Shown here piece after piece: positions 56,880 to 64,000 of a DNA stretch of 64,000 nucleotides (position 1 is the stretch's first letter; every line of letters starts with the position of its first letter). Position numbers and translations under genes: made by a program. The notes under the pieces are model-generated. The model worked only from the letters and a program-made list of their open reading frames with translations, did no database searches and was not told the origin of the DNA. The DNA comes from Littorina saxatilis (taxonomy: Eukaryota; Mollusca; Gastropoda; Littorinimorpha; Littorinidae), in assembly GCF_037325665.1 (NCBI RefSeq), contig NC_090249.1, positions 59,809,267 to 59,873,266 of the forward strand, read 5' to 3'.

Positions 56880-58004
56880 TTTAGGCATTTTTGATGCTAC
56901 AAGACATTCTCTTGCAATAGAAACTAACACAAAAACATTTTTAAACAAAACAATACATGTTGTGTTGGTGCAGAGAATGATTGGACGGTGTGGGTGGCAG
57001 GGTTGAAGAATTTGTGGATTACCTAAACTGAGCAAAAATAAATATATTGCACCAATTTTCATACCAAAACGAAAACATTCATTCGATATTCCTGTGCTGT
57101 TGTATTCAATGTATGCTATTGAGGGCACTCAACTTGGCTAACTGGAACACTTTTAAGATAAAAGGTGGCCTTTACATGGGTTATTTGACCGCCGCCCAAA
57201 TAAGGGTACCCCCAAAATAAAACTGATAAAAATGTAATGTATCAACTCAAAAGTCGACTAAAATTCATAATCGCTGTATTTCGAAAACGTTGTTTGTTCT
57301 CATGTGTTTACACAACTAGCACATTCCGGCAAGTGTCTATACTCAAAAGAAACTTTGGCAGTACTTGAAACAACCATCTGTCATATATACATGCGAAGTC
57401 AAAATTATGTGGGATGTAAGTCAACAAACCTGTGGCAGTTTTTAAAATATTATTTCGTGAAGATTTGAAAGTGTACTCAAACGGTTGAACTACGCCTCGT
57501 GTGTAGACACACATTCCTGAAAGTTTCAACGCAACCCATTTGGTCATTGCTAAAATACATGGATTTTAGTTGACTTGGGTATCCCTCAAATTTGACACAT
57601 AAACATCTCATCCGTGAGATCGACACATACATCAGTAGGTACAATGGCACAACACTAGAAATATGCAAGATGGCGAAATAAAACAACCTGTTCTGGATGG
57701 ATAATCAAGTTGACTTTCTCTTCGTATACAACAGTGACCCAGTTGTGCCTCAGGAATTGTCGTCGGCTTTTTAAAAGGTATCCGAAGTTTTTGTCACATC
57801 TCTTTGTCACGTCAAGGGTATCCTTATTTTGACGGCGTAAGTGATGATGTAAAAAAAAAATGTGCCAGATAGCGAAGATGCGAAAACTATCAGCATCTAA
57901 ACTGTGCAAAAATATTATAGCACCCATTTTCATACCCCAACTCAAACATTTATTCCTGTGTCATTTCATTCAAACTGTCTATGCCATTAAAGGCTCGAGT
58001 GTTT
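56880..58004. other. Repeat-derived stretch related to 30205-30560
   Basis: Several segments (near 57040-57130, 57190-57270, 57890-57995) share words with 30205-30560. No GPCR exon for TM6 or TM7 was found here. Confidence 0.4.
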
Positions 58005-60794
58005 TTAACTCTCTGAACGTGTTTCAACATATCATATCTATATGTTTTTGGAATCAGAAAATGATGAAGAATACGATAAACGTAATTTTGGATTGTTTTA
58101 TAAAAAAATTATATTAATTACAATTTTCAGATTTTTAATGACCATAGTCATTAATTAAATGGTAAGCCTCCAAGCTGAAATGCAATACCAAAGTCCGGCC
58201 TTTGTCGAAGATTGCTTTGCCAAAATTTCAATCAATGTTATTAAAAAATAAGGGTGTGACAGTGCCGCCTCAACTTTTACAAAATGCCGGATATGACGTC
58301 ATCAAAGACATTTATCGAAAAAAAGAAACAAGTCGCGTAAGGCGAAAATACAATATTTAGTCAAGTAGCTGTCGAACTCACAGAATGAAACTGAACGCAA
58401 TGCAACGCAGCAAGACCGTATACTCGTAGTCCACCGCTCACGGCATAGGCAGTGAAATTGACAAGAAGAGCGGGGTAGTAGTTGCGCTAAGAAGGATAGC
58501 ACGCTTTTCTGTACCTCTCTTTGTTTTAACTTTCTGAGCGTGTTTTGAATTCAAACATATCATATCTATATGTTTTTGGAATCAGGAACCGACAAGGAAT
58601 AAGATGAAAGTGTTTTTAAATTGATTTCGACAATTTAATTTTGATAATAATTTTTCTATATTTAATTTTCAGAGCTTGTTTTTAATCCGAATATAACATA
58701 TTTATATGTTTTTGGAATCAGCAAATGATGGAGAATAAGATAAACGTAAATTTGGATCGTTTTATAAATTTTTATTTTTTTTTACAATTTTCAGATTTTT
58801 AATGACCAAAGTCATTAATTAATTTTTAAGCCACCAAGCTGGAATGCAATACCGAACCCCGGGCTTCGTCGAAGATTACCCGACCAAAATTTCAACCAAT
58901 TTGGTTGAAAAATGAGGGCGTGACAGTGCCGCCTCAACTTTCACGAAAAGCCGGATATGACGTCATCAAAGACATTTATCAAAAAAATGAAAAAAACGTT
59001 CGGGGATTTCATACCCAGGAACTCTCATGTCAAATTTCATAAAGATCGGTCGAGTAGTTTAGTCTGAATCGCTCTACACACACACACACACGCACGCACA
59101 CACACACGCACATACACCACGACCCTCGTTTCGATTCCCCCTCGATTTTAAAATATTTAGTCAAAACTTGACTAAATATAAAAACAAGTCGCGTAAGGCG
59201 AAAATACAATATTTAGTCAAGTAGCTGTCGAACTCACAGAATGAAACTGAACGCAACGCAACGCAGCAAAACCGTATACTCGTAGCATCGTCACTCCACC
59301 GCCCGTGGCAAAGGCAGTGCCCGTGGAATTGACAAGAAGAGCGGGGTATTCGTTGCGCGCTTTTCTGTACCTCTCTTCGTTTTAACTTTCTGAGCGTGTT
59401 TTTAATCCAAACATATCATATCTATATATTTTTGGAATCAGGAACCGACAAGGAATAAGATGAAAGTGTTTTTAAATTAATTTCGAAAAAAAAAATTTGA
59501 TAATAATTTTTATATATTTAATTTTCAGAGCTTGTTTTTAATCCAAATATAACATATGTATATGTTTTTGGAATCAGCAAATGATGGAGAATAAGATAAA
59601 CGTAAATTTGGATCGTTTTATAAATTTTTATTTTTTTTTTACAATTTTCAGATTTTTAATGACCAAAGTCATTGATTAATTTTTAAGCCACCAAGCTGAA
59701 ATGCAATACCGAAGTCCGGGCTTCGTCGAAGATTACTTGACCAAAATTTCAACCAATTTGGTTGAAAAATGAGGGCGTGACAGTGCCGCCTCAACTTTCA
59801 CGAAAAGCCGGATATGACGTCATCAAAGACATTTATCAAAAAAATGAAAAAAACGTTCGGGGATTTCATACCCAGGAACTCTCATGTCAAATTTCATAAA
59901 GATCGGTCCAGTAGTTTAGTCTGAATCGCTCTACACACACACACACACACACGCACGCACACACGCACATACACCACGACCCTCGTTTCGATTCCCCCTC
60001 GATGTTAAAATATTTAGTCAAAACTTGACTAAATATAACAAGTCGCGTAAGGCGAAAATACAATATTTAGTCAAGTAGCTGTCGAACTCACAGAATGAAA
60101 CTGAACGCAACGCAACGCAGCAAGACCGTATACTCGTAGCATCGTCACTCCACCGCCCGTGGCAAAGGCAGTGCACGTGGAATTGACAAGAAGAGCGGGG
60201 TATTCGTTGCGCTGAGAAGGATAGCACGCTTTTCTGTACCTCTCTTCGTTTTAACTTTCTGAGCGTGTTTTTAATCCAAACATATCATATCTATATATTT
60301 TTGGAATCAGGAACCGACAAGGAATAAGATGAAAGTGTTTTTAAATTGATTTCGAAAAAAAATTTTGATAATAATTTTTATATATTTAATTTTCAGAGCT
60401 TGTTTTTAATCCGAATATAGCATATTTATATGTTTTTGGAATCAGCAAATGATGGAGAATAAGATAAACGTAAATTTGGATCGTTTTATAAATTTTTATT
60501 TTTTTTTACAATTTTCAGATTTTTAATGACCAAAGTCATTAATTAATTTTTAAGCCACCAAGCTGACATGCAATACCGAACCCCGGGCTTCGTCGAAGAG
60601 TACTTGACCAAAATTTCAACCAATTTGGTTGAAAAATGAGGGCGTGACAGTGCCGCCTCAACTTTCACGAAAAGCCGGATATGACGTCATCAAAGACATT
60701 TATCAAAACAATGAAAAAAACGTTCGGGGATTTCATACCCAGGAACTCTCATGTCAAATTTCATAAAGATCGGTCGAGTAGTTTAGTCTGAATC

Positions 60795-60837
<43 letters not shown>

Positions 60838-61634
60838 GCACATACACCACGACCCTCGTTTCGATTCCCCCTCGATGTTAAAATATTTAGTCAAAACTTG
60901 ACTAAATATAACAAGTCGCGTAAGGCGAAAATACAATATTTAGTCAAGTAGCTGCCATTTTTCAGCAAGACCGTATACTCGTAGCATCGTCAGTCCACCG
61001 CTCATGGCAAAGGTAGTGAAATTGACAAGAAGAGCGGGGTAGTAGTTGCGCTAAGAAGGATAACACGCTTTTCTGTACCTCTCTTTGTTTTAACTTTCTG
61101 AGCGTGTTTTTAATCCAAACATATCATATCTATATGTTTTTGGAATCAGGAACCGACAAGGAATAAGATGAAAGTGTTTTTAAATTGATTTGGACAATTT
61201 AATTTTGATAATAATTTTTATATATTTAATTTTCAGAGCTTGTTTTTAATCCGAATATAACATATTTATATGTTTTTGGAATCAGCAAATGATGGAAAAT
61301 AAGATAAACGTAAATTTGGATCGTTTTATAAATTTTTATTTTTTTTTACAATTTTCCGATTTTTAATGACCAAAGTCATTAATTAATTTTTAAGCCACCA
61401 AGCTGAAATGCAATACCGAACCCCGGGCTTCGTCGAAGATTACTTGACCAAAATTTGAACCAATTTGGTTGAAAAATGAGGGCGTGACAGTGCCGCCTCA
61501 ACTTTCACGAAAAGCCGGATATGACGTCATCAAAGACATTTATCAAAAAAATGAAAAAAACGTTCGGGGATTTCATACCCAGGAACTCTCATGTCAAATT
61601 TCATAAAGATCGGTTCAGTAGTTTAGTCTGAATC

Positions 61635-61705
<71 letters not shown>

Positions 61706-62569
61706 GCACGCACACACGCACACACGCACGCACATACACCACGACCCTCGTTTCGATTCCCCCTCGATGTTAAAATATTTAGTCAAAACTTGACTAAATA
61801 TAAACAAGTCGCGTAAGGCGAAAATACAATATTTAGTCAAGTAGCTGTCGAACTCACAGAATGAAACTGAACGCAGCAAGACCGTATACTCGTAGCATCG
61901 TCACTCCACCGCCCGTGGCAAAGGCAGTGCACGTGGAATTGACAAGAAGAGCGGGGTATTCGTTGCGCTGAGAAGGATAGCACGCTTTTCTGTACCTCTC
62001 TTCGTTTTAACTTTCTGAGCGTGTTTTTAATCCAAACATATCATATCTATATATTTTTGGAATCAGGAACCGACAAGGAATAAGATGAAAGTGTTTTTAA
62101 ATTGATTTCGAAAAAAAATTTTGATAATAATTTTTATATATTTAATTTTCAGAGCTTGTTTTTAATCCGAATATAACATATTTATATGTTTTTGGAATCA
62201 GCAAATGATGGAGAATAAGTTAAACGTAAATTTGGATCGTTTTATACATTTTTATTTTTTTTTACAATTTTCCGATTTTTAATGACCAAAGTCATTAATT
62301 AATTTTTAAGCCACCAAGCTGAAATGCAATACCGAACCCCGGGCTTCGTCGAAGATTACTTGACCAAAATTTGAACCAATTTGGTTGAAAAATGAGGGCG
62401 TGACAGTGCCGCCTCAACTTTCACGAAAAGCCGGATATGACGTCATCAAAGACATTTATCAAAAAAATGAAAAAAACGTTCGGGGATTTCATACCCAGGA
62501 ACTCTCATGTCAAATTTCATAAAGATCGGTCGAGTAGTTTAGTCTGAATCGCTCTACACACACACACAC

Positions 62570-62608
<39 letters not shown>

Positions 62609-62862
62609 CACGCACATACACCACGACCCTCGTTTCGATTCCCCCTCGATGTTAAAATATTTAGTCAAAACTTGACTAAATATAAAAACATCTGGGGATA
62701 TCATGCCCAAAAACTCTCATGTATAATTTCATAAAGATCGGTCCAGTAGTTTACTCTGAATCGCTCTACACACACACACACACACACACACATACACCAC
62801 GACCCTCTTTTCGATTCCCCCTCTATGTTAAAACATTTAGACAAAACTTGACTAAATGTAAA
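58005..62862 (+). mobile_element. Tandem array of HINE-like elements (five full units and two partial)
   Basis: Full units start with ACAAGTCGCG at 58328, 59184, 60038, 60911 and 61804, the last ending at about 62684; unit lengths are 854-893 bp. A headless partial unit precedes (58005-58327) and a tail-end partial follows (62685-62862). Each unit has the inner ATATTTAGTCAAG word, a TGACGTCA, a microsatellite (CA, or CAGA in the last full unit) and the 3' hairpin. Junctions are 3'-to-5' with 0-3 extra A. Head-to-tail arrays are reported for Helitron-type rolling-circle elements; the class call is inference. Confidence 0.8.
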
Positions 62863-62934
62863 ATTAAGATCGAGAAGACATCATAATTCGAATAATGGCG
62901 TCACGTAAGCATTCTGTCGCTTCTACTGCACGTC

Positions 62935-63702
62935 CGGTGCAACTGAATTTCACGCACTTTTGAATTTCACGCTATGAATTTCTCGCATTTCTTAACACAT
63001 GAATTTCACGCAGGTTTCCAGTTAAAATCTCTTCTTACCTGTCATTTGAATTTCACGCACACGCATGCACACGCATGCACGTATCCCCCCTGCATCGGTG
63101 TGTTCGTGAGTGAGTCCCGTGTATAGACGCGTGAATACAACTCACAATTCAGCAAGACACGAATACATGGGAAATCCGTGGGAGCGTCACGACGGTTCGC
63201 TCACAACTCACAAATCACAATTCAGTTCAACTACACGGCTCATTTCGCCATGGCACAGCAAGAGACGAGCATCACGATAACAACAACCAACAGGGGAAAT
63301 CCGGCAATTCTCAGCCGTGGGAGTTTATACGTCAAGGACCGTGAAACCAAGAAATCAAAGACATGGCGTTGTTCGATACGTGGATGTGCAGCGCGATTGA
63401 AAGAATTGAAGACATGTGTCAGAACGATTCTTCATTCACCTCTTGAAGAATTTACCATCTCATCTAATAGAAAACTTAAATGTTTCAACTCATTTCAAGG
63501 TGAATTGAGACTCATCATCGGTCACGAGCAACTCTATCTCATATACACACAAACCAACGCATTCACAACATGCGTGATTTTCAAAAGCTCACATGCGTGA
63601 CTTTCAAAAGCTCACATGCGTGAATTTCAAACCACCAAACGCGGGAAAATCAAATGCGGGAAGACGAAAACATTTTTCAAATGCGTGAAATTCCAATGCA
63701 CC
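62935..63702 (+). mobile_element. 768-bp MULE-like element with 9-bp target duplication
   Basis: CTGCACGTC is duplicated outside (62926-62934, 63703-63711); 9 bp is the hallmark of Mutator-like elements. Left end GGTGCAACTGAATTTCACGC matches right end GCGTGAAATTCCAATGCACC as an imperfect inverted repeat. Four to five copies of GAATTTCACGC lie inside the left end, and about six GCGTGAATTTC-like words inside the right end. It carries a FLYWCH-type frame, a finger common in MULE transposases. Confidence 0.8.
63250..63600 (+). CDS. FLYWCH-type zinc-finger frame inside the MULE
   Basis: 116 codons from an ATG in strong context (GCCATGG). TTNRGNPAILSRGSLYVKD, then WRCSIRGCAARL, follow the FLYWCH pattern (Gly/Leu, Tyr, Trp-x-Cys, Cys). 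The second half of the finger (Cys-x-His) is not seen, so it is truncated or continues by splicing. No transposase catalytic domain is present. Confidence 0.6.
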   Translation: MAQQETSITITTTNRGNPAILSRGSLYVKDRETKKSKTWRCSIRGCAARLKELKTCVRTILHSPLEEFTISSNRKLKCFNSFQGELRLIIGHEQLYLIYTQTNAFTTCVIFKSSHA

Positions 63703-63788
63703 CTGCACGTCGGCCAGAAACCAACCAACAATGCCGAGAAGTAAGTATGTCTCGACGACTTACCCGTAAGGTCACCGCTTGGTTGTGG

Positions 63789-63996
63789 ATGTGTCGGTAG
63801 CGTATACCATTAACATTGTTTTTGTCACTACCAGTAATTTTTTTATTTTTTTATTAGCTTGTATTATACTTCAGTATATATTGATGAATGTGTCGGTAGC
63901 ATATATCATTAACATTGTTTTTCTCACTTCCAGGCATTTTATCATATTTTTTTTATTATCTTGTATTATACTTCAGTGTATATTGATGAATGCAGA
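63789..63996. repeat. Tandem pair, period about 102 bp
   Basis: GTGTCGGTAGC, ATTAACATTGTTTTT and TTGTATTATACTTCAGT recur in order twice, running to the window edge. Confidence 0.75.
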
Positions 63997-64000
63997 TGTA

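Noticed and set aside
56540-64000. Search for GPCR TM6-TM7 exons
   Set aside because: No segment with a TM6 aromatic-Pro motif or a TM7 NPxxY-like motif and splice sites was found; the stretch is almost all repeats.

Overview
The window is eukaryotic nuclear DNA from an animal, most likely a marine gastropod. The evidence is spliced host genes with animal-type promoters, a histone mRNA stem-loop, and dispersed repeats of the kind I associate with mollusc genomes (two SINE families, (CA)n-bearing interspersed elements). The species call is inference. Host coding sequence is sparse and most of the 64 kb is repeat-derived.

Three host genes are supported. (1) A complete alpha-tubulin gene on the minus strand (about 13.66-25.17 kb): six coding exons give 451 codons, and the first coding exon supplies only the ATG. 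TATA and CCAAT boxes lie upstream and AATAAA downstream. Its introns hold at least six small transposons. (2) An intronless histone H1 gene on the minus strand (30991-31644), with an upstream AAACACA box, an E2F-like site, a TATA box and a 3' histone stem-loop. (3) A partial rhodopsin-class GPCR gene on the plus strand (41899-56539): four exons encode TM1 to TM5, including a 51-bp microexon. TM6 and TM7 are not in view.

Layout: 0-13 kb is transposon debris: a LINE 3' end, three copies of a MITE rich in CGTGATCGTGA, two TTAA-flanked inverted-repeat elements and a 150-bp tandem repeat carrying nuclear-receptor-like half-sites. 13.6-25.2 kb is alpha-tubulin with hAT-like, piggyBac-like, mariner/pogo and unclassified insertions in its introns. 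25.6-30.2 kb is a nest of insertions: hAT-like in an old interspersed element, a further TTAA element, and a SINE inside a long inverted-repeat structure. 30.9-31.9 kb is H1. 33.3-38.4 kb has a tRNA-type SINE and a broken Ty3/gypsy remnant bracketed by one 36-bp minisatellite. 41.3-56.5 kb is the GPCR: intron 1 holds an 8 x 105-bp minisatellite and a whole-looking, apparently recent Gmr1-order Ty3/gypsy element (43134-49432), and intron 2 holds a CR1/L2-like LINE. 58.0-62.9 kb is a tandem array of an approximately 870-bp element with Helentron/HINE-like ends. 62.9-63.7 kb is a short MULE carrying a FLYWCH-type finger.

I found no operon-like or defence-like gene system. The most unusual signals are in the mobile DNA: the Gmr1 domain order in an element with indistinguishable LTRs, the tandem HINE-like array with a conserved CRE in each copy, three distinct TTAA|AGG element families in one window, and tandem DR1/DR4 motifs in a repeat.
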